Numbered from the stretch's first letter, positions 46,720 through 55,716 are shown. The stretch: DNA of 64,000 nt from Polaribacter sp. KT25b (GCF_900105145.1 NZ_LT629752.1:806001-870000); one strand, 5' to 3'. Notes: generated from the letters alone by a model not told the origin. A program made the numbers and translations.

Positions 46720-47757
46720 TTATTTTTTAATCAACTCAATTTCAAAAAGTTTTCCCCAATGTTTACCGGTAACAAAAAGGCGATTGTTTTCTTTGTCAAA
46801 AGCAATTCCGTTTAAAACTTCATCTTCAGGAACTAAGGTTTGTGTTTTTTCCATTTCTGTTTTTAAATCAGATAAATTTGCAACACCTAAAACGGCTCCT
46901 GTTTTTACATCAATAATTACAATTGCATTTTGTTGATATTTGTTTGCATATATTTTTCCATCAATCAATTCTAATTCATTTAAATTATCCAGCGCATATT
47001 TGTTTGTATACACTTGTATAGCGTGTTTTTCTTTAAAAGTTGTTGGGTTTAAAAACCAAATTTTGTTAGTTCCGTCAGATTTTATCAATTCAGTTCCGTT
47101 ATTAGTTAAACCCCAACCTTCTTTACTTTTATTAAATGCAAACTCTTTTTCTTGTTTAAACGTTGCTAAATCATACACAAAACCTTTTTTAGCTTGCCAT
47201 GTTAACCAATAAATTTTATTGTTTAAAATTGTCATTCCTTCTCCAAAGTATTGTTTGTCTAAATTAATTTTTTGTAGCACTTTACCTGTAGAAATTTCTA
47301 CTTTTCTTAAAGAAGATTCACCTCTTTGTCCTGTAGTTTCATATAAAAAACCATTGTGGTATTCTAAACCTTGCGTGTATGCTTTAGTGTCATGAGGAAA
47401 AGAGTTTATAATTTTAAACGTATAAATTGCTGGTGCTTTATCTGCTAAAACTTCAAACGAATTATTTGTCTTTTTAGTTTTACCAGGAAAAAATGCCAAA
47501 GTTGAAACAGCGTGTTTACCAACGCCAAAATCCGACGTATTAATAGTTACAGAATTTCCATCCGCAGAAATTTCTACACCATCAACAAAAAACTGAACAT
47601 TATCTACAGGTTTGTCATTTTTTTCTTTAAGTGTAATAGTAATAGAACTATTTAGTGTCGTTTTTTTAACAACATCTAAGGTAAATTTATAATCATCATT
47701 ACAAGAAGTAACTAACAAGAAGGTTAAAAAGGAAATTAGTACAGCAAGCTTTTTCAT
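46720..47757 (-). CDS. Glutaminyl-peptide cyclotransferase (glutamine cyclotransferase) lipoprotein
   Basis: 345 residues with a lipoprotein signal (LVTSC, Cys19). An N-terminal immunoglobulin-like domain (about 25-105) is followed by the five-bladed propeller of plant-type glutaminyl cyclase, with FPHDTKAYTQGLEYHNGFLYETTGQRG, cut, FGEGMTILNNKIYWLTW, LNELELIDGKIYAN and VLNGIAFDKENNRLFVTGKHW as blade signatures. These enzymes convert N-terminal Gln to pyroglutamate, protecting exported proteins; in Bacteroidota many secreted proteins begin with Gln after signal cleavage. The lipid anchor places it in the periplasm or outer membrane. Confidence 0.92.
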   Translation of the reverse strand: MKKLAVLISFLTFLLVTSCNDDYKFTLDVVKKTTLNSSITITLKEKNDKPVDNVQFFVDGVEISADGNSVTINTSDFGVGKHAVSTLAFFPGKTKKTNNSFEVLADKAPAIYTFKIINSFPHDTKAYTQGLEYHNGFLYETTGQRGESSLRKVEISTGKVLQKINLDKQYFGEGMTILNNKIYWLTWQAKKGFVYDLATFKQEKEFAFNKSKEGWGLTNNGTELIKSDGTNKIWFLNPTTFKEKHAIQVYTNKYALDNLNELELIDGKIYANKYQQNAIVIIDVKTGAVLGVANLSDLKTEMEKTQTLVPEDEVLNGIAFDKENNRLFVTGKHWGKLFEIELIKK

Positions 47758-47821
47758 TATTAAAGTATTATATTTTTAGTTTAAATATTTAAAAATCAGT
47801 GATATTATCTAATTTTAATTA

Positions 47822-47829
47822 CAAAGTTA
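47822..47829 (-). promoter_or_regulatory. Promoter -7 element for the cyclotransferase gene
   Basis: On the minus strand TAACTTTG matches TAnnTTTG exactly and lies 65 bases before the ATG at 47757. No TTG stands at the right distance. Confidence 0.4.
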
Positions 47830-47881
47830 ATCCGTTTTTTACGTAAAGTATTTAAAAGACCAAATAAAAACATTTTTTTAT

Positions 47882-47910
47882 TTGTAAATTAAAAAATAAG
47901 GTTAAATTTG
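47882..47910 (+). promoter_or_regulatory. Promoter of rpmE
   Basis: TTG at 47882-47884 and TAAATTTG at 47903-47910 (perfect TAnnTTTG) are separated by 18 bases. The leader to the rpmE start is about 95 bases. No Zur-like palindrome is evident. Confidence 0.8.
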
Positions 47911-48011
47911 CAACCTCAAAATGGTTAATTATTAACTGTTTAGAGAATCGCGTAAAACTTTACCAACTTTTCGCATACAAACATAACATTAAAGTATTAA
48001 AATATAAAACA

Positions 48012-48263
48012 ATGAAGAAAGGAATTCATCCAGAAAATTATAGAATGGTAGCTTTTAAAGACATGTCTAACGATGATGTTTTTTTAACACGTTCTACTGT
48101 AGACACTAAAGAAACTTTAGATGTTGACGGTGTAGAGTATCCTTTAGTAAAATTAGAGATTTCTAGAACTTCTCACCCATTTTACACTGGTAAATCTAAA
48201 CTTATTGATGCTGCAGGACGTATTGATAAATTTAAAAACAAATACGCAAAATTCAAAAAGTAA
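48012..48263 (+). CDS. rpmE2: Large-subunit ribosomal protein bL31, type B (zinc-free)
   Basis: 83 residues, the type B length. [20 protein letters not shown], then [24 protein letters not shown]. The CxxC zinc motif of type A is absent. In many bacteria type B is a Zur-controlled spare copy, whereas here it has a strong housekeeping promoter and is the only copy in view. bL31 bridges the two subunits. It is followed by a strong intrinsic terminator. Confidence 0.97.
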   Translation: MKKGIHPENYRMVAFKDMSNDDVFLTRSTVDTKETLDVDGVEYPLVKLEISRTSHPFYTGKSKLIDAAGRIDKFKNKYAKFKK

Positions 48264-48287
48264 TCTTTTTAGAATTTTAAAATATAT

Positions 48288-48320
48288 AAACTTCAACATT
48301 TATTTGTTGAAGTTTTTTTT
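48288..48320 (+). terminator. Intrinsic terminator of rpmE
   Basis: AAACTTCAACA (48288-48298) pairs with TGTTGAAGTTT (48305-48315), and T continues to 48320. Confidence 0.92.
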
Positions 48321-48395
48321 GTGCTTCATTTTTACGTTAATATTACAAGGCATTTTTGCTAAGGTAATTTATATAATTCGAGTTCTAGTTATAAG

Positions 48396-48480
48396 TTGGG
48401 CGTTACCTTGCAGGTCGGGCTTTCCATTATATCTTTTTGTAAAAAACAAAAAGGATGTCATTGCAATCCCTAACGCAAAC
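48396..48480. repeat. Candidate interspersed palindromic repeat element
   Basis: This 85-base stretch is richer in G and C than its surroundings and carries nested symmetry. The outer pair is GCGTTA (48400-48405) with TAACGC (48471-48476); an inner hairpin pairs CTTTTTGT (48433-48440) with ACAAAAAG (48446-48453). The wording TTGGGCGTTACC...GGTCGGGCTTTCC...ATCC(C)TAACGC resembles a repeat I recall from intergenic regions of many Flavobacteriaceae genomes. Only one copy is in this window. Confidence 0.5.
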
Positions 48481-48552
48481 TATTTGTAAGGCTAGTACAA
48501 AATCTCGTACTAATTGAGTATTTTTAAAGTCTTTTTAAATAACTATTTTATA

Positions 48553-50067
48553 ATGAGAAATACCATACTTTCTATTTTTATAGGAATCACTATTTTATCT
48601 GGAGTTTTAGTTTACTTCATTCCGCAAACAGGAACTATTATATTATTATCAATAGCATGTTTTTTAACAGTTATTGCCATTTACGATAGTTTACAAACCA
48701 AACATTCCTTATTAAGAGCTTTTCCGGTAATTGCTCGTTTACGTTGGTTTTTTGAAGACGAAAGAGATAAAATTCAACAATATTTTATTGAAGATAATTT
48801 AAACGGAACGCCCATAAACAGAGAAAAAAGAAGTATTGTTTATCAGCGATCTAAGTTATCTAAAGAAACAGTTCCGTTTGGTACGCAACATAATGTATAT
48901 GCTAAAGGCTATGAATTTGTAAAACATTCTTTATTTCCTAAAGATCATCATTATATTAAAGGTGAAAGAGTTGTTTTTGGTTCTGATAAATGTACTCAAA
49001 AATACGATGCTTCAATTATTAATATTTCTGCAATGTCTTTTGGTTCGTTAAGTAAAAATGCAATTATGGCATTAAATCAAGGAGCAAAAATGGGCAAATT
49101 TGCGCATAATACTGGTGAAGGCGGAATTTCTCCATATCATTTACAAGGCGGAGATGTTATTTTTCAAGTAGGAACCGGATATTTTGGTGCTGGTAAACAC
49201 GATATTAATGGCAAACGTATTTTTGATGACGCAATTTTTAAAGCAAATGCCATTCGTCCTGAAGTTAAAATGATAGAAATTAAATTTTCTCAAGGTGCAA
49301 AACCTGGTCACGGAGGAATTTTACCTGCAGTAAAAAACACTCCAGAAATTGCAGAAATTAGAGCAGTTGTATCAGGTACGCAAGTAGATTCGCCACCAAG
49401 TCATTCTGCTTTTTCTAATTATGAAGAAATGATTCTCTTTATTCAAAAAGTAAGAGATTTATCTGAAGGAAAACCTGTAGGAATTAAATTTTGTGTTGGA
49501 GATAATGACGAAATAGAAGCAATGATTAAAGCTTTTGCTGATGCCAATAATTATCCAGATTTTATTTCTGTAGATGGAGGAGAAGGTGGTACTGGTGCTG
49601 CACCAATGGAATTTACAAATTATATTGGTACACCGTTAGTTGAAGGTTTGGTTTTTGTAAATAAATTATTAGTAAAATATAAGTTAAAAAATCAAGTTAA
49701 AATTATTGCAAGTGGTAAAGCAATTGATGCATTTGATATTGTTAAAATTTTAGCTTTAGGCGCAGATGCTATTGGAATGGCAAGAAGTTTTATGCTAAGT
49801 TTAGGTTGTATACAAGCCAGAGAATGTAATTTAGATTCGTGCCCAGTAGGTGTTGCAACACAAGATGAAGATTTAGTAAAAGCTTTGGTGGTAGAAAAGA
49901 AAAATCTGCGTGTAAAAAACTATCATAACGAAACCATTAAATCTGTAAAAGAAGTTGTTGCTTCAATGGGCGTTGATTCTATAGCAGACTTAAAACCAAA
50001 TCAGGTTTTTAGACGTAGAAAAGACGAAGAAATTGTTAGTTTAGAAAACATTTATTATAAAAAGTAA
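48553..50067 (+). CDS. FMN-binding glutamate synthase-family protein
   Basis: 504 residues from the ATG at 48553; an upstream in-frame TTG at 48514 would add 13 residues and is less likely. Two N-terminal membrane helices (about 5-55) precede a glutamate synthase-type FMN barrel with INISAMSFGSLSKNAI, GEGGISPYH, GHGGILPA, SVDGGEGGTGAAP and the Cys cluster CIQARECNLDSCPVGVATQ of the 3Fe-4S site. The glutaminase domain of true GltB is absent. The reaction of these membrane-attached relatives is not established. It precedes the YpdA-like reductase by 14 bases, so the two are likely cotranscribed. Confidence 0.92.
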   Translation: MRNTILSIFIGITILSGVLVYFIPQTGTIILLSIACFLTVIAIYDSLQTKHSLLRAFPVIARLRWFFEDERDKIQQYFIEDNLNGTPINREKRSIVYQRSKLSKETVPFGTQHNVYAKGYEFVKHSLFPKDHHYIKGERVVFGSDKCTQKYDASIINISAMSFGSLSKNAIMALNQGAKMGKFAHNTGEGGISPYHLQGGDVIFQVGTGYFGAGKHDINGKRIFDDAIFKANAIRPEVKMIEIKFSQGAKPGHGGILPAVKNTPEIAEIRAVVSGTQVDSPPSHSAFSNYEEMILFIQKVRDLSEGKPVGIKFCVGDNDEIEAMIKAFADANNYPDFISVDGGEGGTGAAPMEFTNYIGTPLVEGLVFVNKLLVKYKLKNQVKIIASGKAIDAFDIVKILALGADAIGMARSFMLSLGCIQARECNLDSCPVGVATQDEDLVKALVVEKKNLRVKNYHNETIKSVKEVVASMGVDSIADLKPNQVFRRRKDEEIVSLENIYYKK

Positions 50068-50081
50068 ACAAGTATATTTAT

Positions 50082-51047
50082 ATGAATTTTTTTGATATTG
50101 TTATTATTGGTGGAGGTCCTATAGGAATTGCTTGCGGATTAGAAGCTCAAAAAAAGGGCTTAAGTTATGTGATTTTAGAAAAAGGACCTATTGTAAATTC
50201 GTTGTATAATTATCCGGTGAATATGCAGTTTTTCTCATCTTCAGAAAAGTTAGAAATAGATGAAATTCCGTTTATCAGTAAAGAAGCAAAACCAAGAAGA
50301 AGTGAAGCTTTAGAATATTACAGAAGAATTGCAACTTCAAATAAATTAAATATAAAGCTGTTTGAAAAAGTAACATCAGTAGCTAAAATAGAAAATGAGT
50401 TTACAGTTATTTCTGATAAAAATTCCTACAAATCTAAGAATATAGTCATTGCAACAGGTTTTTATGATATTCCGAATCTGTTACAAGTTCCAGGAGAAGA
50501 TTTACCAAAAGTTTCTCATTATTATAATGACCCGCATTTTTATGCGGGACAAAAATTAGCCGTTATTGGCGCAAGTAATTCGTCTGTAGATGCAGCTTTA
50601 GAGTGTTATAGAAAAGGAGCAGAGGTTACTTTAATTATTAGAGGAACAGAAGTTGGGCAACGTGTTAAATATTGGGTAAGACCAGATATTATCAACAGAA
50701 TTGAAGAAGGAAGTATTAAAGTATTTTATAATGCTACTGTTAAAGAAATATCCGAAGAAAACATTACAATAAACACAGAAAACGGAATAGAAAAAATACA
50801 AAATGATTTTGTTTTAGCTTTAACAGGTTACAAACCAAATTTTACTTTTTTAAATCAAATTGGTGTTGAATTGTCTAAAGATGAAAAGAAAATTCCTTCT
50901 TATAGTTGTGAAACTATGGAAACCAATATAAAAGGGGTGTATTTAGCAGGCGTTATTTGTGGAGGTATGGAAACGCACAAATGGTTTATAGAAAACTCTA
51001 GAATTCATGCAAAAATGATTGTTCATGATATTCTGAATAAAAAATAG
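50082..51047 (+). CDS. YpdA-family putative bacillithiol disulfide reductase
   Basis: 321 residues of a thioredoxin-reductase-like flavoprotein without the redox CxxC. The FAD motif GGGPIG is at 10-15, the NAD(P) motif in AVIGASNSSVDAALE near 160-175, and the second FAD segment GVYLAGVICGGMETHKWFIENSR (cut) is the YpdA signature. YpdA (Bdr) reduces oxidised bacillithiol using NADPH, and many Bacteroidota make bacillithiol. Its pairing with the glutamate synthase-like gene may reflect coupled redox chemistry, which is inference. Confidence 0.88.
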   Translation: MNFFDIVIIGGGPIGIACGLEAQKKGLSYVILEKGPIVNSLYNYPVNMQFFSSSEKLEIDEIPFISKEAKPRRSEALEYYRRIATSNKLNIKLFEKVTSVAKIENEFTVISDKNSYKSKNIVIATGFYDIPNLLQVPGEDLPKVSHYYNDPHFYAGQKLAVIGASNSSVDAALECYRKGAEVTLIIRGTEVGQRVKYWVRPDIINRIEEGSIKVFYNATVKEISEENITINTENGIEKIQNDFVLALTGYKPNFTFLNQIGVELSKDEKKIPSYSCETMETNIKGVYLAGVICGGMETHKWFIENSRIHAKMIVHDILNKK

Positions 51048-51233
51048 ATTTTCTTCTTTTCTATTGTCTTAAGGATACTTAAGATAAATGTAATTTAGTC
51101 AACAAAATTGAAATATATAGATGAAAATTTCATTGATATTTATATTGAATTTAATCAAAACTATATTTTTAGGAAGTAATAAGTTAAAATAGTATGTATG
51201 CGACTATCTATTTAAATCACTTTTATGAGTATT

Positions 51234-51291
51234 TTGAAAAAATCGCTTCTTTAAAACCAGAAATGAAGTCTAGTTTTAAAGAAGCGATTTT
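51234..51291 (-). terminator. Long terminator hairpin between the YpdA-like and barrel genes
   Basis: A 19-bp perfect stem (51239-51257 with 51273-51291) with a 15-base loop. On the minus strand it is followed by a T-run, so it ends the barrel gene. The plus side is followed by TTTTAGTTTT and may also stop read-through from the YpdA-like gene. Confidence 0.8.
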
Positions 51292-51299
51292 AGTTTTAA

Positions 51300-51926
51300 T
51301 TACAAAAAATAACAAAAACCAAAGAGAAGATCCGAAGAACTTAAATTAAAGCTAAAAGAATTGTTCTTACTTTGAGTTACATTATCTGTTTTATAAGTAT
51401 TTGTATTATAACCTAGAGCTCCAATATTTGCATTAAGGGCAAGTTTTTTGGTTACAAAATAAACAAAACCAGGTCTTACTCCAATAAATAATGAATTGCT
51501 TTCTATATCAGTAGAATTATTATAGTTTTCTTCTATGTTATAATTAGAAAAAGCAACTTCACCTTGCAGAAAAAAACTAAAGATATCGTTAACTGGAAGG
51601 TACTTTTTTACGTAAGGAGCTATTTTATAAGAATTGGTTTTGTTTTCATAGTCTCCAGATGCATTTTTACTAGTACTAAACCCAAGCCCAAGACCAAGTT
51701 CTAAATTGTTTTTTGTAAAAACATATCCTGTTTTTGCTGTTATACCAAAGCCTGTATAATCTGTGTCTGATATTGATGGATCCGTATAATCATTTCCTCC
51801 GCTAGAAAAATTAAGATCTCCACCAAAAACCCAAGTTCCTTTTTTAATGTTTTGTTTTTCTTTTTTTTCTTGTCCTACAGTAATTGCACTAACAATTAAT
51901 AAGGCTACTAGTATTAATTTTTTCAT
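51300..51926 (-). CDS. Outer-membrane beta-barrel protein (OmpW/PorT-like size)
   Basis: 208 residues. It has a signal peptide (LVALLIVSAITVGQE), a Lys-rich linker (KKEKQNIKKGTW) and eight or so amphipathic strands (WVFGGDLNFSSGG, GFGITAKTGYVFTKN, LELGLGLGFST, then a final strand DLLFGFCYFL). It fits the general outer-membrane beta-barrel domain family. The function is unknown. It is monocistronic, between a strong terminator and the phosphorylase terminator. Confidence 0.85.
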   Translation of the reverse strand: MKKLILVALLIVSAITVGQEKKEKQNIKKGTWVFGGDLNFSSGGNDYTDPSISDTDYTGFGITAKTGYVFTKNNLELGLGLGFSTSKNASGDYENKTNSYKIAPYVKKYLPVNDIFSFFLQGEVAFSNYNIEENYNNSTDIESNSLFIGVRPGFVYFVTKKLALNANIGALGYNTNTYKTDNVTQSKNNSFSFNLSSSDLLFGFCYFL

Positions 51927-52072
51927 GTAATGGTTTTAAAGTTAGTTTTGTTTAAACACAATTAGTATTCCAAGTCTTTCCTTTGTATGTTAAGTTTGTG
52001 TATCTAATAATTTAAATAAATGGTTTAGAGTATTAAGAAAAATTAATTATGAATTAAATAAGGTTTTAAAAT

Positions 52073-52105
52073 AAAAAAAACCTTAATAATTAAATATTAA
52101 GGTTT
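52073..52105 (-). terminator. Terminator of the alpha-glucan phosphorylase gene
   Basis: AAACCTTAATA (52078-52088) pairs with TATTAAGGTTT (52095-52105). On the minus strand a run of eight T follows. It lies about 50 bases after the stop codon. Confidence 0.85.
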
Positions 52106-52155
52106 AAATCATTCATCTTTATTGATGCATAAACTAGTAATTGTTTTGGTTTTAC

Positions 52156-53796
52156 CTAAAACAATTTTTTATAATAATCATCAGCCATTCTTTGGGTTGT
52201 AAACTCAGGAATAACATCATCCATCGCTTTAAACACTATTTTTTGCCAGTTTTTAGGAGCGTCGTAATACGTTGGTAACACCTTGTTTTCTAAAATATTG
52301 TATAAATTATCGGTGTCTAATTTATCTTGTTCGTAGGTAGGCAATTTATAATCTAAAGCAGGCAATACGAAACAGTTTTCTTCGTCTTTTTTAAATTCAG
52401 GAATCCAACCGTCATCCGTAGAAACATTTACAGAACCATTCATGGCAGCAGTCATACCACTAGTTCCAGAAGCTTCACGTGTAATTCTAGGTGTGTTTAA
52501 CCAAACATCAGAACCACATTTTAATTTTCTAGACAAGTCTATTTCATAACCAATAAGAACGGCAAGATTTGCTTCTTGTTTAGATTGATGTACTAAATGG
52601 TTAAAAGTATCTATAGCACCATAATCAAACGGATAAGGTTTACCAGCCCAAATAATTTGTACGGGATATTTTTCGTTATGGATTAATTCTTTAAAACGAT
52701 TGTAATCATGTAAAAGTAAATCGGCTCTTTTATAACCAGCAAAACGTCTAGCCCAAACAATCGTTAACACATTTGGATCAAATTGTTTACCAGTTTGTTT
52801 ATAAACTTCATCAAAAAGTTCTTTTTTTAATTGTGTTTTTTTGTTTTTGTAAACAACAGCATCTCTTTTTTTCCAAGATTCTTTGATGACATTATCTTGC
52901 CAAAATTTCTGATTTTGAGCGTTCGTAATCGGAATAATTTCGCAAATACCATCATAATCTTTCCACATATCATTTGCTACGATTGCGTGCAATTTAGAAA
53001 CTCCGTTTGCTTTTCTAGCCATTCGTAAAGCAGAAATGGTATAATTAATCATGCCTCCATTTACCATTTCTTTGTGTAATTCTTCTTCAGAAAGCGTTCT
53101 TCCAAAGAAACCACATCTGTTTAAATGACGTGCATCTCGTTCTTCATTTCCTGCTTTTTCTGGTGTATGAGTTGTAAATACCATTTGATCTTTTGTTACA
53201 CCTTTATCTCTTAAATAATAAAATGCAGGTAATGCATGACCTTCATTTAAGTGATACGTTTCAGCGCCACCTAAAGCTTCAACGACTTTTGCGCCCGCAA
53301 TGCCTAAAACAATACTTTGCGATACTCTAGTTACCGGATTTTGATCGTATAAATGATTGGTAATTGTTCTTGATAAATGATCATTTCCATCAACATCTGT
53401 GCTTAAAAAATACATTGGCACAGTCCCAAAAACTTCTGGTTTTAAAACATACGCTCTTACTTTTACATTTGGGTTGTCATGAAGTTTAATAGTTACTTCT
53501 ATACCTGTATATTCTAAAAAATCGAAGTGTTTTTCATTAAATTCAGTTTTTAATGTTTGGTCTTCATTTCTAGCTTGGTCGTAGTATCCATATTTCCAAA
53601 GCATACCAATACCAATCATATTTTGTTTTAGTTCAAATCCAGAACGCATGTGAGAACCTGCTAAAAAACCGAGTCCTCCAGAGTAAATATTAAAAGCCTG
53701 ATCAATACCAAATTCCATACTAAAATATGCAACTTTCTTTTTGTATTTTGCTGCCGGTTTGTATGGGTGATGCCATTTACTATATATGTGTTCCAT
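52156..53796 (-). CDS. glgP: Alpha-glucan phosphorylase-family protein lacking the PLP lysine
   Basis: 546 residues of the short GT35 alpha-glucan phosphorylase type. Conserved parts include AYFSMEFGIDQAFNIYSGGLGFLAG, cut, ETYHLNEGHALPAF, VFTTHTPEKAGNE, WARRFAGYKRADLL and the EASGTSGM block. In phosphorylases the Lys two-residue step after GM/NM (SGTxxMK) carries pyridoxal phosphate; here that position is Thr449 (codon ACT, 52450-52452 on the minus strand). Normal members phosphorolyse glycogen or maltodextrin. With the lysine missing the chemistry may differ. The gene stands alone, with its terminator downstream and no other glycogen gene nearby. Confidence 0.85.
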   Translation of the reverse strand: MEHIYSKWHHPYKPAAKYKKKVAYFSMEFGIDQAFNIYSGGLGFLAGSHMRSGFELKQNMIGIGMLWKYGYYDQARNEDQTLKTEFNEKHFDFLEYTGIEVTIKLHDNPNVKVRAYVLKPEVFGTVPMYFLSTDVDGNDHLSRTITNHLYDQNPVTRVSQSIVLGIAGAKVVEALGGAETYHLNEGHALPAFYYLRDKGVTKDQMVFTTHTPEKAGNEERDARHLNRCGFFGRTLSEEELHKEMVNGGMINYTISALRMARKANGVSKLHAIVANDMWKDYDGICEIIPITNAQNQKFWQDNVIKESWKKRDAVVYKNKKTQLKKELFDEVYKQTGKQFDPNVLTIVWARRFAGYKRADLLLHDYNRFKELIHNEKYPVQIIWAGKPYPFDYGAIDTFNHLVHQSKQEANLAVLIGYEIDLSRKLKCGSDVWLNTPRITREASGTSGMTAAMNGSVNVSTDDGWIPEFKKDEENCFVLPALDYKLPTYEQDKLDTDNLYNILENKVLPTYYDAPKNWQKIVFKAMDDVIPEFTTQRMADDYYKKLF

Positions 53797-53955
53797 AAAA
53801 TAATCTTTTTTGATTTTAAGTATTAAAAGTAAGGAAAATACACAGTTTATTTTGTTTTAGTAAGTTAAATTTAGGTAATTTAAGTTAATTTATAATGTGT
53901 TTAAATTTTTATGATATTAATCATTTTAAGTAGAAGTGGATTTTAAAGGTTTTCT

Positions 53956-54921
53956 TTATTCTAATTCTGTAAAAACCATCTCAAGCAACGTTTTTGTTGC
54001 AATTATTCCTTCGGGTTCAGAAAGAGAGTTCCCTTCATATTCAATACCTATATATCCTTTATATCCTGAGTTTTTTACGATTTTCATCATTCTAAGAAAA
54101 TCAATTTTTGTTTCATTTCCTTTTTTGTCAAAATCGTAGGATTTTGCACTAATGCCTTTTGCAAAGGGAGTTAGTTCACTAATACCTTTATACCTGTCAT
54201 ATTCAGAAAGACAATTTTTATCAGAATCACGCTTCAAGCAGAAATTGCCGAAATCGGGAAGAGTTCCTACATTTTTTTTGTCAACTTGTTTTATAATACT
54301 TGCAAGCCATTTGCCGTTAGAGGAATTCCCTCCGTGGTTTTCTACAATTATATTAATATCTTTTTCTGATGCATATTTACTTAGTTTATTAAGACCATCA
54401 ATAGCATTTAGAGCTACTTCATCTGCGTTACCTTTACCGGTTGCATTTACACGAATAGAATGAGCTCCTAAATATTTAGCAATATCTATCCATGCATAAT
54501 GGTTTTCTACTGTTTTTATTCGCTCCTTCACATTTGGATTTCTAAGATTTCCTAAACGATCACACATAATTATGCCAACGCTTACTTTATTCTCATCACA
54601 TCTTTGCTTAAAAGTTTTCCAATAGGTTTTGTCATTTACTTTTTTTAGATAAAAGCTATTTACAAGTTCAATAGAATAAATGCCATATGAGGCTGCTATT
54701 TTAGGAAAATCCATTGGATCTAAGCTACCGTCTTTAAAAGCTCTATGTAAAGACCATTGGGCAAGTGATATTTTAAAATCTGAAGTAGATTTTGCTTTGA
54801 TGGTTAATTTTTGGTCAGTTATTTTTGATGATTTTGGTTTAGAATTACAAGAAAGTAATAAAAAATTAACAAATAAAAGGAGTATAAATTGTACAAATGA
54901 AGGTATAGGTTTGCTTATCAT
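53956..54921 (-). CDS. Sugar phosphate isomerase/epimerase-like TIM-barrel lipoprotein
   Basis: 321 residues. The signal peptide ends LLLSC (Cys25), so this is a periplasmic or outer-membrane lipoprotein. The body is a xylose-isomerase-like TIM barrel: LAQWSLHRAF, ELVNSFYL, GAHSIRVNATG, IIVENHGGNSS, GTLPDFGNFC, AKSYDFDKKG and YIGIEYEG carry the acidic and His metal ligands (Glu/Asp/His/Glu). It follows the DUF1080 gene by six bases. DUF1080 and this fold recur together in 3-keto-sugar pathways, so an exported isomerase or lyase step on oxidised sugars is a reasonable inference. Confidence 0.88.
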   Translation of the reverse strand: MISKPIPSFVQFILLLFVNFLLLSCNSKPKSSKITDQKLTIKAKSTSDFKISLAQWSLHRAFKDGSLDPMDFPKIAASYGIYSIELVNSFYLKKVNDKTYWKTFKQRCDENKVSVGIIMCDRLGNLRNPNVKERIKTVENHYAWIDIAKYLGAHSIRVNATGKGNADEVALNAIDGLNKLSKYASEKDINIIVENHGGNSSNGKWLASIIKQVDKKNVGTLPDFGNFCLKRDSDKNCLSEYDRYKGISELTPFAKGISAKSYDFDKKGNETKIDFLRMMKIVKNSGYKGYIGIEYEGNSLSEPEGIIATKTLLEMVFTELE

Positions 54922-54927
54922 CGTTTT

Positions 54928-55716
54928 TTAATTAAGATTTTTAATTTTTATTTCTCTAAATTCAATTCCTTGACCTTCTGCTTGTAAAGCGATAAAACCT
55001 TCCTTTAGAGGTTTGCCGTCAATTTTTACATGCTTATCATAGCCTTTTACTATTTTACCGCCAATTTGTGGCTTAGTATATTCTAATACCTTATGGTTTT
55101 CGACAATATGTTGAATTAACGAGTCTTTATAAACAATTACTTCTCCAGATATCCATTGATTCCATTTATAGGTTTTAGAGCTTGAAGATATACAGTGTTT
55201 TGGCTCCATTTCTCCTTTAAAAAACACTTCTGTTCCTGGAGAGCACATATTACCTGTAGGTCTAGATTCTTTTTCTTTTCTCTCAGCTAAAATTTGGTAT
55301 TCAATAGAAATTGGCCAGTTCTGATCTTTTAATATACTATTTGGATTTTGAGAATGAATCATTATACCACTATTTCTATAAGTGTTGTGTGGAGCATCTT
55401 CCATCCATTGATCTGTAAATCTATATTCAAATTTTAAGTGGTAAGAAGAAAAAGGTTTTTCATAATAAAGGTGTCCAAAGCGTTCATTAAATTCAGAATA
55501 CTCATTGTAATTAATCTGTATTGCACCATTTACGACTCTAAAGGTGTTTGCAAAATTATCGCCTAGTTTATGATGGTTAATTTTGGTAACCCAGCCATTT
55601 AAATCTTTACCATTAAAAAGATAAACCCACTTATTATTTTTTTTGGCAGTGTTAGAGGTACATGAGTTTAACGAAATTATTGTAATTAGTGATAGAATTA
55701 TTTTTAGTTTAAGCAT
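54928..55716 (-). CDS. DUF1080 (3-keto-disaccharide hydrolase) lipoprotein
   Basis: 262 residues with a lipoprotein signal (SLNSC, Cys19). The DUF1080 concanavalin-like fold is evident from WVYLFNGKDLNGWVTK, FEYRFTDQ, NSGIMIHSQ, SIEYQILAE and GFIALQAEGQGIEFREIKIKNL, cut. Members of this family hydrolyse 3-keto-glycosides in some Bacteroidota and relatives. It forms a two-gene unit with the TIM-barrel lipoprotein. An imperfect promoter element (TAACTTCG, 55750-55757 on the minus strand) lies upstream. Confidence 0.92.
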   Translation of the reverse strand: MLKLKIILSLITIISLNSCTSNTAKKNNKWVYLFNGKDLNGWVTKINHHKLGDNFANTFRVVNGAIQINYNEYSEFNERFGHLYYEKPFSSYHLKFEYRFTDQWMEDAPHNTYRNSGIMIHSQNPNSILKDQNWPISIEYQILAERKEKESRPTGNMCSPGTEVFFKGEMEPKHCISSSSKTYKWNQWISGEVIVYKDSLIQHIVENHKVLEYTKPQIGGKIVKGYDKHVKIDGKPLKEGFIALQAEGQGIEFREIKIKNLN

